A stretch of DNA of 64,000 bases from Bacteroidota bacterium (GCA_018267725.1 JAFDXY010000016.1:186001-250000); one strand, 5' to 3'. Shown: positions 34,435 through 43,045, counted from the first letter of the stretch. Numbers and translations are program-made. Notes: a model not told the origin generated them from the letters alone.

Positions 34435-35718
34435 CTATTGCCAATAATTGTAGCCCATTAATTTGGTTAATTCTATTTTAGCTAAGCATAATTGAAATTG
34501 ATAACGTAATTCTGTTAATTGAATTCTTGCGGTTGCAGTAGCTGCATTAGTTAGTTCAATATTAGTGCTTACACCATTTTGGAAACGTGTGGCAGCAAGG
34601 CGTTGGGCATATTTAGAATCGTTAATTTGCCCTTGTGTATATTTAATTCTTTCTAAATTACTTGCTATATCTTCTATGGTTTGTTGAATATCTTTTTTGT
34701 AATTATTGTTTAATGTTTCTACTGCTAATTGATTTTGTTTTACAATATTTTCTGCAAGCTTAATTTGTTGTTTTGTTTTTCCTCCATTATAAATAGGAAT
34801 TGATAAACCAACACCTGCATTATAATTAAAACGCATATCTCCAACATTGGGTACATAACCATTTTTAACACCAGTAGATGCTTTAATGGCAACAACAGGT
34901 TTGTCGTTTGTTTTAGCAACTGTAACATCGTTTTCGGCTTGTTTAATTTTATCTTTTGCTAATGCAAAATCTATATTGTTGGTTTGTGCTGTAGTTAATG
35001 CAGTTGTGGCATCTGTTAAGTTAATATCAAAATCAAAACTATTACCAGCTTCTTGTTTTATACCTGTTGTGTATTCTAATAAAAATAATTGTTTGTTTAA
35101 TGTATTTTGTAAATCTACTTTTCGGTTTTGTTCTTCATTTAGTTGTGTTTCAATATTTAATACATCCAATTTTAAAGCATCACCATTTTTTAATTTGTTT
35201 TCAACAATTCTTTTATTATCGGTTAAAAAATTAATAATACTGTCTTGAATTGTAATTGCTTTTTTTATGTACACAATGTTATAATATACCTGTGCTACTT
35301 GGTAGGCTAATTGCGTTTTAGCATTTTCTACATTATGTTTTGAAAACTGTAATTCATCTTTCGATTTTTCTACATTGGCTTTAAACCTTCCAAAGTCAAG
35401 CAGGGTATAACTTCCATCAATAGAAGAGCTTACGGCATGTACGGGTGCAAACTGAAAATCTATACCATTAAACGGTAAAACTATTTTGGGTTGAACGTAA
35501 GCGTAAGAAGCATTGCCTGTTACTTCGGGTAAATTATTTAATTTGGTTAATGCTAATTTCTGTTCTGATGTGGTAACAGTATTTTCTATTTCTTTTATTT
35601 TAGGAAAGTAAGCAAATGCTTGGTTAATAAGGCTTTTTAACTCTGCATTGCTTTTTACTTGTGCATGTAAATTTATTGTTAATACAAGTGCCGATGTGAT
35701 GATTAAAATTTTTTTCAT
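34435..35718 (-). CDS. TolC-family outer membrane efflux protein
   Basis: A 427-residue protein with a signal peptide (MKKILIITSALVLTINLHAQ) and two repeated coiled-coil/beta-barrel halves (about 25-215 and 225-425). Features include LPEVTGNASYAYVQP, AYQVAQVYYNIVYIKKA and GVGLSIPIYNGGKTKQQIKL. It would form the outer membrane channel for the EmrB-like transporter and HlyD-like adaptor encoded upstream on the same strand. The 96-nt gap before it contains a dispersed palindromic repeat (35734-35772), and it is the last gene of the operon. Confidence 0.92.
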   Translation of the reverse strand: MKKILIITSALVLTINLHAQVKSNAELKSLINQAFAYFPKIKEIENTVTTSEQKLALTKLNNLPEVTGNASYAYVQPKIVLPFNGIDFQFAPVHAVSSSIDGSYTLLDFGRFKANVEKSKDELQFSKHNVENAKTQLAYQVAQVYYNIVYIKKAITIQDSIINFLTDNKRIVENKLKNGDALKLDVLNIETQLNEEQNRKVDLQNTLNKQLFLLEYTTGIKQEAGNSFDFDINLTDATTALTTAQTNNIDFALAKDKIKQAENDVTVAKTNDKPVVAIKASTGVKNGYVPNVGDMRFNYNAGVGLSIPIYNGGKTKQQIKLAENIVKQNQLAVETLNNNYKKDIQQTIEDIASNLERIKYTQGQINDSKYAQRLAATRFQNGVSTNIELTNAATATARIQLTELRYQFQLCLAKIELTKLMGYNYWQ

Positions 35719-35733
35719 GGTTAAACTTTTTTA

Positions 35734-35772
35734 GTTGCGTAGCGAATAAGTTGTACAAGTGTGCGACGCAAC
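35734..35772. repeat. Imperfect palindromic element, copy of a dispersed repeat
   Basis: Outer 7-bp arms (GTTGCGT at 35734-35740, ACGCAAC at 35766-35772) enclose 25 nt. The right part (35753-35774) is identical over 22 nt, in the opposite orientation, to 45972-45993. Confidence 0.6.
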
Positions 35773-35814
35773 AACTGTTTTATAGTAGTATTATAGTTGG
35801 TATAATAATTTATT

Positions 35815-37389
35815 TTAATGTGATTCTGCAACGGCTTTTAATGCTGCTGCTTGTTCTGCTGCTGTTTTTTTCTTTACTCTTAAAAATGCTACAAACGGAA
35901 TTACGGCAATAAAAAATATTGCAATTAATCTGAATGTGTCTAAATACGATAAGTAATATGATTGTCTTTCAACTGATGCATTCATAATAGTTAATGCTTT
36001 GTTAGTTGCAACTGTAGCAGCATCGCCGGTTTTAGCTGCTATGCCTTGTGCAATGGCAGCAGCTTGTTCTGCACCATGTTGCATAGTGCTAACAATATTG
36101 CTGCGATGATATGCGTAACGATTGGCTACATAATTATTTGCCATAGCAATACCAAATGCACCGCCTAATTGGCGAATCATATTATTTAATGAAATGCCTG
36201 CTGCATAATCTTTTTGTTGCAAACCCGCAACTGCCTGATTAATGAGCGGTAATTGACACATTGAAATGCCTACTGCTCTAATTAAAAGTGGAATAAAAAA
36301 ATCGCCTTTACCAACATCGGGGCTAACGTTAGCACTCATTACACTGTATATGGCAAAAAAGGTAAAACCCAATACCACAAAGGGAATTGGCGTTACACCC
36401 TTACTCATTGTTTTACCAATTATAGGCATCATAATTACTGCTGCTAATGTGGGTAGTAATAATGAATTACCTGTTTCAAATGCAGTAAAACCTAATACTC
36501 TTTGGGCCAATACCGGATAAACAAATACAGAAGTGAATAAACCAAAACCTGCAACAAAAGTAAATATGGTTGTGAATGCTAAATTCCTATTGCCTAATAC
36601 TTTAAGGTTTACGGCAGGATTTTTAATATTTAATTCATATATAATAAATGTAATTAAACCAACTGCTGCAACTATTGAACATATACGAATAGATTGACTG
36701 TTAAACCAATCTTCACTTTCTCCTCTCTCTAAAACAAATTGCAAACAACCAATACCTGCTGCTAATAAAATAATTCCATTATAATCTATATGAATATCTT
36801 TTTTCTTTTTGCCTTCGCCTTCTTTCTTTTCAATAAAATAAAATGAAAGAAGTGTAGCAGCAATTCCTATTGGAATATTAATCATAAATATTAAAGGCCA
36901 TGATGCATGGTCAATAATATAACCACCAAGTGTTGGACCAAGTGTTGGACCTAATACTAAACCCATCCCAAAAAGTCCCGATGCCATTGGTCTGTCTTGC
37001 GGTTCAAATGCATCAAACAAAATTGCTTGCGAGGTTGATAGTAATGCACCACCACCAACGCCTTGCACAAAACGCCATGCTATAATTTCAACAAGACTGG
37101 TAGATTGTGCACACATGTATGATGCAATGGTGAATATTATCATGGAAGTGATGTAATAATTTTTTCTTCCAAAATATTCTGCTAAAAAACCTGTAAGCGG
37201 TATAATAATTACGTTGGCAATAGCATACGATGTAATAACCCAACTAATGTCTTCAATACTTACGCCAAGGCTTCCACTCATATCACTTAATGCTACGTTT
37301 ACAATTGAAGTATCAATTAACTCCATTACTGCGGCAGTAACTGTTGTTAATACAATAATGGCTCTGGCAAATCCTTTAGGTGTAGCCAT
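35815..37389 (-). CDS. emrB: DHA2-family MFS multidrug exporter (EmrB/QacA type)
   Basis: A 524-residue, 14-helix transporter. N-terminal LIDTSIVNVAL and motif A-like GFLAEYFGRKNYY are followed by motif C-like MGLVLGPTLGPTLGGYI. This is the layout of EmrB-type drug exporters. It lies 30 nt after the HlyD-type adaptor and upstream of TolC, completing a tripartite pump across both membranes. Substrates are not readable; family members export uncouplers, antibiotics and fatty acids. Confidence 0.92.
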   Translation of the reverse strand: MATPKGFARAIIVLTTVTAAVMELIDTSIVNVALSDMSGSLGVSIEDISWVITSYAIANVIIIPLTGFLAEYFGRKNYYITSMIIFTIASYMCAQSTSLVEIIAWRFVQGVGGGALLSTSQAILFDAFEPQDRPMASGLFGMGLVLGPTLGPTLGGYIIDHASWPLIFMINIPIGIAATLLSFYFIEKKEGEGKKKKDIHIDYNGIILLAAGIGCLQFVLERGESEDWFNSQSIRICSIVAAVGLITFIIYELNIKNPAVNLKVLGNRNLAFTTIFTFVAGFGLFTSVFVYPVLAQRVLGFTAFETGNSLLLPTLAAVIMMPIIGKTMSKGVTPIPFVVLGFTFFAIYSVMSANVSPDVGKGDFFIPLLIRAVGISMCQLPLINQAVAGLQQKDYAAGISLNNMIRQLGGAFGIAMANNYVANRYAYHRSNIVSTMQHGAEQAAAIAQGIAAKTGDAATVATNKALTIMNASVERQSYYLSYLDTFRLIAIFFIAVIPFVAFLRVKKKTAAEQAAALKAVAESH

Positions 37390-37419
37390 ATTTTAATTTC
37401 TTTAAATAAATGAAATAAA

Positions 37420-38472
37420 TTATTTTGAAGTAGCAACTACATATACACTTAACCCTGCACGTAATAATTGCTTGTATTTGCTTAAATTATCAATTGAAAT
37501 TTTTACGGGAACTCTTTGTGTAACTTTTACAAAATTTCCACTGCTATTATCGGGAGGTAATAATGCAAATTTGGCTCCTGTGGCTTCACTTAGGCTGGCT
37601 ACTGTTCCGGTAATTTTTTCATCGGGGTATGCATCTACTCTTAACTCTACTTTTTTACCGGGCGTTAAAGCATATAATTGATTTTCTTTAAAATTGGCTA
37701 CTACCCAATAAGCTGTATCGTTTACAATAGAAAATAGGGGAGTGCCGGCTTGTACAAATTGCCCTTCAGTTACAGATATCTTTCCAATTTTCCCTGTAAT
37801 TGGAATAATTATTTTTGTATAAGATATTTTTAATAATTGTTGCTCTATCTTGGCTTTTTTAATTTCAATAGCTGCTTCAGCTTTTTTAACAGCTGTTTGC
37901 ATTATAGCAATTCTGCTGTTGGCTGTACTTAAATCATTATTACTATTTTCTAATTGCTTTTGTGTAGTTTCAACTGTATATCTGCTATCATCTAATTGCT
38001 TTTTAGTAATAGCTTCACTACTATATAAATTTTTATCTCTTTGTAAATTTTCTTCTGCTTGTTGCAGTTTTACTTTTGAAATATTAATATTGCCTTTATT
38101 AACTTTTAACGAAACAACAGCATTGTTTAATGTTGCTTTTGCATTTTCAACATCTGCAATAGTTTGGTTATAATCGGCTTGCATTTCTGCTAATTGTGTT
38201 TGCAAATCTGCATCATCAATATTAACTACAATATCGCCGGCTTTTACACTATCATAATCTTTTACACTAATGCTTTTTATATAACCCGCTACTCTTGGTA
38301 ATACGGGTGTGATTTGTGTTTCAATTTGTGCATTATCTGTTGTTTCGTGTGTTAGGGCAAAGTTTATTTTCTTATAGCCAAAATATACACCAACTAATAA
38401 TACTGCAATAAGAATAACTAATTTTAATGGCGATTTTTTCTTTTCTGTTTTAGGTGGTTGCTTCTTTGTCAT
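37420..38472 (-). CDS. emrA: HlyD/EmrA-family periplasmic adaptor
   Basis: A 350-residue membrane fusion protein. One N-terminal membrane helix (about 16-32) is followed by the biotinyl-lipoyl-like first half (PRVAGYIKSISVKDYDSVKAGD), a long coiled-coil hairpin (about 95-200) and the closing half IIIPITGKIGKISVTEGQFV. The beta-barrel domain has VVANFKENQLYALTPGKKVE. It links EmrB in the inner membrane to TolC. It lies 22 nt after the tetR gene. Confidence 0.93.
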   Translation of the reverse strand: MTKKQPPKTEKKKSPLKLVILIAVLLVGVYFGYKKINFALTHETTDNAQIETQITPVLPRVAGYIKSISVKDYDSVKAGDIVVNIDDADLQTQLAEMQADYNQTIADVENAKATLNNAVVSLKVNKGNINISKVKLQQAEENLQRDKNLYSSEAITKKQLDDSRYTVETTQKQLENSNNDLSTANSRIAIMQTAVKKAEAAIEIKKAKIEQQLLKISYTKIIIPITGKIGKISVTEGQFVQAGTPLFSIVNDTAYWVVANFKENQLYALTPGKKVELRVDAYPDEKITGTVASLSEATGAKFALLPPDNSSGNFVKVTQRVPVKISIDNLSKYKQLLRAGLSVYVVATSK

Positions 38473-38494
38473 ACAATAATTGTTGTTATCTGTT

Positions 38495-39115
38495 TTATTT
38501 ATTTAATAAATGTGAATGAATGAGTTGTTTAATATGTGTGATTAATCTTTTCTTGAATTGTTCATCTTTATAAGGATCATAATTTTTATTATACCCTGCA
38601 AAAACATTACATACTATTTTAGATTTTAGAATTTGATTAACTGTTCCAATAATGGTTGCAAAAACCAAAGGAGCATCTACTTTAGTAAAGACTTTTTTTC
38701 TAATTCCTTTTTCAATAATGCTGTTAAAATTGTTGGTGTTTTGAATAAAAGTGTTAATTAGTTTTTCATGCATGCCTTCTCTTTTAGTTACCAGCATTTC
38801 TTGTTGTATCATTTTATGAAAACCGGGCTGAGATAAAAAACCTTCAACATATAATTCAATAATTAAATCTACTTTTTCAATTTCTGAAAGCGTTTTATTG
38901 GCTGCTATTTCTTCAATTTTATCTCTTGTGGTAGCCATTCTTGTTTCAACAATTTGCTGAAAAAGCCCTTCTTTGGTACCAAAATAATAATTTACCATAG
39001 CAATATTTACATCTGCCTGAGTAGCCAAATCTCTTACACTTGCTCCTTCAAAACCCTTTTCTGCAAAGAGTTCTATGGCTCTCTCCATAATGTGAGTTCT
39101 TTTATCTGTAACCAT
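38495..39115 (-). CDS. TetR/AcrR-family repressor of the efflux operon
   Basis: A 206-residue regulator. The N-terminal helix-turn-helix reads HIMERAIELFAEKGFEGASV, then DLATQADVNIAMVNYYFGTK. The C-terminal ligand-binding domain spans about residues 70-205. The ATG at 39113-39115 is preferred to a frame opening at 39148. It is the first gene of the tetR-emrA-emrB-tolC unit and has palindromic sites just upstream (39141-39175), so autorepression relieved by a pump substrate is the likely logic. Confidence 0.93.
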   Translation of the reverse strand: MVTDKRTHIMERAIELFAEKGFEGASVRDLATQADVNIAMVNYYFGTKEGLFQQIVETRMATTRDKIEEIAANKTLSEIEKVDLIIELYVEGFLSQPGFHKMIQQEMLVTKREGMHEKLINTFIQNTNNFNSIIEKGIRKKVFTKVDAPLVFATIIGTVNQILKSKIVCNVFAGYNKNYDPYKDEQFKKRLITHIKQLIHSHLLNK

Positions 39116-39140
39116 AATTTTATTTTTTGCGAATGCGAAA

Positions 39141-39175
39141 TTAAACAAATGTTTGAATTAAACAAACGTTTAATT
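39141..39175. promoter_or_regulatory. Tandem palindromic operator sites upstream of tetR
   Basis: Two near-identical 16-nt sites, TTAAACAAATGTTTGA (39141-39156) and TTAAACAAACGTTTAA (39158-39173), start 17 nt apart. The second extends to a perfect 8-bp inverted repeat with a 4-nt centre (39156-39175). This is the size and placement expected for TetR operators and lies 26 nt before the tetR start. Confidence 0.65.
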
Positions 39176-39196
39176 AATTTTTACTAAAAATTAATT
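39172..39196. promoter_or_regulatory. 11-bp AT-rich inverted repeat in the tetR upstream region
   Basis: AATTAATTTTT (39172-39182) and its exact complement (39186-39196) are separated by 3 nt. It abuts the tandem operator and precedes the plus-strand DUF3472 gene. It could be a further operator or just AT-rich symmetry. Confidence 0.4.
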
Positions 39197-39274
39197 TTGT
39201 ATTGTTAAGTGATAATAAAACAGAAACTCTTTAAACGAATAGTTTGTATGTTTGTTTGCACTAAACGCAGTATT

Positions 39275-40942
39275 ATGTTACGAACCTTATTTGTTATTGT
39301 TTGTTCTTTTAATGTTTATACGCTTTTTGCCCAAAATAAAATTGTCATACCTGCATATACGGCGTATGCTGTGCCCGAAGAAATTAATGAAAGTAAATTT
39401 ATTTCACAACAATCTTCCGTAATAAATTGGAGTAATACCAATACTCAAATTGAGTTTTATTTTTTTGCAAAAGATACCGGTAATCTTGTAATGAATATAA
39501 AAGCAGCAAGTACTATAAAACCTGCTGCAGTAAACGTTTTGTTTAATGATGCTGTTGTAAAAACTAATATTTCTATTGCCACCCATTTAGCACTTTCTAA
39601 CAATATTGTTTTACATGTTTCAACATTCGGGTTTCAAAAAATTTCTTTGGCAGCAACTAAAATTCCAAAACTTATTCAACTGCAATCCATAGAATTATCA
39701 GGCACTATTGTTAATACAATTGAATACAATAAAAAACAAAGACGCAATGCTGCTTCTGTTCATTTATCTTATCCAATAAATGATAGTTTAAAAGTGTTGC
39801 AATTTTATAATGAAGTGCGTGTACCTAAAGGTGCAGATATTCCTTACAGTTATTATGAGACTTGTGGTTTTGCAAGAGGTTATTTTGGCATACAAGTTAA
39901 TAGTAATAAAGAACGAAGAGTAATATTTTCTGTTTGGGATGCAGGTGCAGAAGCTGTTACCCGTACTAAAGTTGCAGATACAAACCGAGTTAAATTATTA
40001 GCAAAAGGTATTGATGTTGTTGCAGAAGATTTTGGTAATGAAGGCACTGGCGGACATAGCCACTGGGTGTATAATTGGAAAGCCGATTCTGTATATAAAT
40101 TTTTGGTGAATGTAATACCCGATAGTGCAACAAGAACTTCTATTTATACAGCTTACTTTTTTATTCCCGAAAAAAAAATGTGGAAATTAATTGCAAGTTT
40201 TAAAGCTCCGAAAGATGGAAATTATTTAAACCATTTATATTCTTTTAACGAAGATTTTATTGGCAAAAACGGACAACTGCAACGCAAAGCATATTTTGGA
40301 AACCAATGGATACAAACAAAAAAAGGTGAGTGGATTGAACTTACCGAAAGTAAATTTTCTACTGATGCAACCGGCAAAGCAGGCGATAGGATTGATTTTG
40401 GCGGCGGTGCAGATAATAATGTTTTTTATTTATGGAATGGTGGTTTTAAAACTGCAACAGCAAAACAAGGCGATGTTTTTAAACGTATTGCTAATAAACA
40501 AAAACCAAATGTAGATATTACCAAAAATATTGATAGTGCAGCACAACACGCTGTTGATATTAATACAATTGAAAAAGCAGTTGCCAATAAAAAAATAGAC
40601 ACAACAGGTTCTGTAAATAGTATTTATTATAAAATATTAAAAGAAGGAACGGGCGAATTTGTTAAAGTAACCGATACTTTAACCGTTTATTACAAAGGCT
40701 CGTTATTGAGTGATGGCTCTGTATTTGATTCTACAAAAGAAAATAAACCTGCAACTTTTCCTTTAAAAAGATTAATAAAAGGTTGGCAATTAGGTTTAAC
40801 AAAATGCAAAGTGGGCGGAACTATACGTTTAATTATTCCATCTGCAATGGCATACTCTATACGCAGCAGAAGCAAAGACATACCACCTAACAGCATTTTA
40901 GTTTTTGATATTGAAGTGTTAGAAGCAAAACATGAAAAATAA
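39275..40942 (+). CDS. Secreted DUF5077/DUF3472 protein fused to an FKBP prolyl isomerase
   Basis: A 555-residue protein with a signal peptide (LRTLFVIVCSFNVYTLFAQ). Residues about 22-145 look like the DUF5077 beta sandwich (IPAYTAYAVPEEI). About 150-400 is DUF3472 (YNEVRVPKGADIPYSYYE, FGIQVNSNKERRVIFSVWDA, EGTGGHSHWVYNW). The last 110 residues form an FKBP domain with DTLTVYYKGSLLSDGSVFDS, KGWQLGLTKCKVGG and the final VFDIEVLEA. The ATG at 39275 gives the signal peptide. Probably envelope-located; the substrate of the DUF3472 part is unknown. Confidence 0.88.
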   Translation: MLRTLFVIVCSFNVYTLFAQNKIVIPAYTAYAVPEEINESKFISQQSSVINWSNTNTQIEFYFFAKDTGNLVMNIKAASTIKPAAVNVLFNDAVVKTNISIATHLALSNNIVLHVSTFGFQKISLAATKIPKLIQLQSIELSGTIVNTIEYNKKQRRNAASVHLSYPINDSLKVLQFYNEVRVPKGADIPYSYYETCGFARGYFGIQVNSNKERRVIFSVWDAGAEAVTRTKVADTNRVKLLAKGIDVVAEDFGNEGTGGHSHWVYNWKADSVYKFLVNVIPDSATRTSIYTAYFFIPEKKMWKLIASFKAPKDGNYLNHLYSFNEDFIGKNGQLQRKAYFGNQWIQTKKGEWIELTESKFSTDATGKAGDRIDFGGGADNNVFYLWNGGFKTATAKQGDVFKRIANKQKPNVDITKNIDSAAQHAVDINTIEKAVANKKIDTTGSVNSIYYKILKEGTGEFVKVTDTLTVYYKGSLLSDGSVFDSTKENKPATFPLKRLIKGWQLGLTKCKVGGTIRLIIPSAMAYSIRSRSKDIPPNSILVFDIEVLEAKHEK

Positions 40943-40954
40943 TTTTATTAATTA

Positions 40955-41164
40955 TTAATTCTCATCTCTATATTCTAAAATGTCGGCAGGCTGGCAGTTT
41001 AAAGCTTTGCAAATAGCATCTAAAGTACTAAAACGAATAGCTTTTGCTTTTCCTGTTTTTAAGATGGAAAGATTAGATAATGTTAAATCAACTTTTTCTG
41101 AAAGTTCATTCAACGAAATTTTTCGCTTTGCCATCATCACATCTAAATTTACTATGATTGGCAT
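40955..41164 (-). CDS. Small XRE/Cro-type helix-turn-helix regulator
   Basis: A 69-residue single-domain regulator. KISLNELSEKVDLTLSNLS forms the helix-turn-helix, followed by TLDAICKALNCQPADILEY. This minimal type is almost always paired with a DUF2975 membrane protein, as here (3-nt gap). It may regulate the operon promoter at 41730-41759, which holds a perfect palindrome. Confidence 0.92.
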   Translation of the reverse strand: MPIIVNLDVMMAKRKISLNELSEKVDLTLSNLSILKTGKAKAIRFSTLDAICKALNCQPADILEYRDEN

Positions 41165-41167
41165 AAA

Positions 41168-41704
41168 TTATACAGTTAAATCGTTTTCAGTTTGAATTTC
41201 AACTCCCTTTTTAAAAATTGTTGCAATAATATAAATTACGGCAGCCATTAAAATAAAAGCCTGACTGTCTTCCCAAAATTGATTTAAATTATCTACCACA
41301 TAACCATGATGTTGCAAATTTTTAGCAGTTTGTCTGGCTACATAACTTATTATGCCTATTAAAAAAGTTGAATAACTAATTTGCATTATTTGTTGTGCAA
41401 CAAAATTGTTGAAAGGTTTTAATAAATTTATTTTGGTTACCAACTTAATAACTACATAAAATAAGTATGCTTTTAAAATTGAAATAAATAAAATGAAAGA
41501 ATACATACCAAAAAAAGCCCATTTGCTTTTGTTATACATTTCACTTAAATCTAATTTTTGATATAGATTATGAATAAATTCTGGTTTGTATAAACTGAAA
41601 ATAAAATTTACTATTAAACCGCCTGCCTCAATACATAAACCAACAAATATGAGCCAAGACACAATTTTTAAAACTGTAAATATGAAGTTGTTTGTTTTTG
41701 ACAT
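41168..41704 (-). CDS. DUF2975 family membrane protein
   Basis: A 178-residue protein with four predicted membrane helices (about 10-33, 65-88, 105-125 and 142-160). Recognisable blocks are FNNFVAQQIMQISYSTFLIG and DSQAFILMAAVIYIIATIFK. DUF2975 proteins with a downstream XRE regulator are common, and the pair is thought to form a membrane-linked control unit, though the signal is unknown. Confidence 0.88.
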   Translation of the reverse strand: MSKTNNFIFTVLKIVSWLIFVGLCIEAGGLIVNFIFSLYKPEFIHNLYQKLDLSEMYNKSKWAFFGMYSFILFISILKAYLFYVVIKLVTKINLLKPFNNFVAQQIMQISYSTFLIGIISYVARQTAKNLQHHGYVVDNLNQFWEDSQAFILMAAVIYIIATIFKKGVEIQTENDLTV

Positions 41705-41729
41705 AATTGTTTAATTTAAAATTGTACTG

Positions 41730-41759
41730 CAAATATAATAAATATTTATTGATAAACAA
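41730..41759 (-). promoter_or_regulatory. Promoter of the DUF2975-XRE operon with internal palindrome
   Basis: On the minus strand TTG (41757-41759), 19 nt, then TATATTTG (41730-41737). The spacer contains the perfect 14-nt palindrome AATAAATATTTATT (41737-41750), placed where a repressor would block RNA polymerase. Confidence 0.65.
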
Positions 41760-41847
41760 TAAATTTATTCCTTTTTTCAAAAAAAATAAAACTTAGCGTA
41801 AAATAAATTTTTTAATTAGGTTATGTTTCAAGTTTAACTTTACACAA

Positions 41848-41878
41848 CTTGTAACTTACTTAGTTTCCCTTACATTTG
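41848..41878 (+). promoter_or_regulatory. Consensus promoter of queA
   Basis: CTTG (41848-41851), a 19-nt spacer and TACATTTG (41871-41878) match the Bacteroidota consensus. Transcription would start near 41885, leaving a leader of about 95 nt before the queA ATG. Confidence 0.7.
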
Positions 41879-41884
41879 CACACT

Positions 41885-41979
41885 TTTATTTCATGCCGTA
41901 ACATGAAGTGAGTCGCTCCGTCTTTAGCAGACGGCGGCAAACTAAATGTGGCGTTATATATTCAAACTAAATAAACCAC
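41885..41979 (+). promoter_or_regulatory. Structured leader of queA (candidate riboswitch or cis-regulatory RNA)
   Basis: This is a GC-richer island in AT-rich DNA. Hairpin 1: 41890-41895 with 41902-41907. Hairpin 2: CCGTCT (41918-41923) with AGACGG (41929-41934), extendable by 3 bp past a bulged C. The loop TTTAG (41923-41927) can pair with CTAAA at 41942-41946 or 41967-41971, within an exact 10-nt repeat CAAACTAAAT. ATGTGG (41946-41951) is complementary to CCACAT (41976-41981), which covers the start codon. It does not match the preQ1-I or SAM-II layout well enough to name. Folding is by eye. Confidence 0.5.
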
Positions 41980-43029
41980 ATGAAACTTTCGCAATTTCGT
42001 TATGATCTTCCACTAAATCTTATTGCTCAGAATCCAACAAAAAACCGTGAAGATGCCCGTATGCTGGTAGTAAACCGCAAAACCGGTAATATGGAAAACA
42101 AACACTTTAAAGATATTCTTGAATATTTTAATGATAAGGATGTTTTTGTAGTAAACAACACTAAAGTTTTTCCGGCACGTATGTATGGACGTAAAGAAAA
42201 AACGGGTGCAAAAATTGAAGTATTTTTATTAAGAGAATTAAATAAACCCAATCGTTTATGGGATGTTATTGTTGATCCCGCAAGAAAAATTAGAGTAGGA
42301 AATAAATTATATTTTGGAGAAAATGAAGAATTAGTTGCCGAAGTAATTGATAACACAACCAGCCGTGGCCGTACCATTAAATTTTTATGGGATGATGATG
42401 ATACCAGTTTTAAAGCCATGTTAGAACATTTAGGTGAAACACCCATACCAAAATACATTAAACGCAAACCCGACGAAGAAGATAAAAAACGTTATCAAAC
42501 AGTTTATGCTAAATACGAAGGTGCTGTTGCTGCACCAACTGCAGGCTTGCATTTTAGTCCTGAGTTAATTAAGCGTTGCGAAATTCACGGTATTCGTTTT
42601 GCAGAACTTACTTTACATACAGGTTTGGGAACTTTTCGTCCGATAGAAGTTGAAGATTTAAGTAAACATAAAATGGATGCTGAATATTTTAGAATTCCTG
42701 AAGAAGCTTGTGCAACAGTAAATAAAGCAAAAGAAAATGGGCGTCGTATTTGTTCAATTGGCACCACAACAATGCGTGCTATGGAAAGCAGCTTTTCTGC
42801 ACAAAAATTATTAAAACCTGCTGAAGGATGGACAAATCATTTTATACATCCACCTTATGATTTTAATGTTGCTGATAGTTTAGTTACTAATTTTCATTTA
42901 CCTAAAACAGGATTATTAATTATGACTTGTGCTTTTGCAGGTTATGATTTAACAATGGAAGCATACAAAAAAGCAATAAAAGATAAATATAGATTTTTTA
43001 GTTATGGAGATTCATTATTAATTATCTAA
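41980..43029 (+). CDS. queA: tRNA preQ1(34) S-adenosylmethionine ribosyltransferase-isomerase
   Basis: A 349-residue enzyme of normal length, transferring and isomerising the ribosyl part of SAM onto preQ1 in tRNA wobble position 34 to give epoxyqueuosine. It opens with [17 protein letters not shown], with [11 protein letters not shown] and [12 protein letters not shown] following, then the conserved block [29 protein letters not shown] and [14 protein letters not shown], plus [10 protein letters not shown] and [13 protein letters not shown]. It is preceded by a structured leader and ended by a strong terminator. Confidence 0.97.
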   Translation: MKLSQFRYDLPLNLIAQNPTKNREDARMLVVNRKTGNMENKHFKDILEYFNDKDVFVVNNTKVFPARMYGRKEKTGAKIEVFLLRELNKPNRLWDVIVDPARKIRVGNKLYFGENEELVAEVIDNTTSRGRTIKFLWDDDDTSFKAMLEHLGETPIPKYIKRKPDEEDKKRYQTVYAKYEGAVAAPTAGLHFSPELIKRCEIHGIRFAELTLHTGLGTFRPIEVEDLSKHKMDAEYFRIPEEACATVNKAKENGRRICSIGTTTMRAMESSFSAQKLLKPAEGWTNHFIHPPYDFNVADSLVTNFHLPKTGLLIMTCAFAGYDLTMEAYKKAIKDKYRFFSYGDSLLII

Positions 43030-43045
43030 TTATTATAATAACATT

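Noticed and set aside
41885..41979. Known preQ1-I or SAM-II riboswitch before queA
   Set aside because: A loop-tail pseudoknot is possible, but the conserved A-rich tail and loop sequences of preQ1-I and the SAM-II core are not matched by eye, so only an unnamed structured leader is claimed.
42027..42467. 146-codon minus-strand frame inside queA
   Set aside because: Fully antisense to a well conserved enzyme; no family features.
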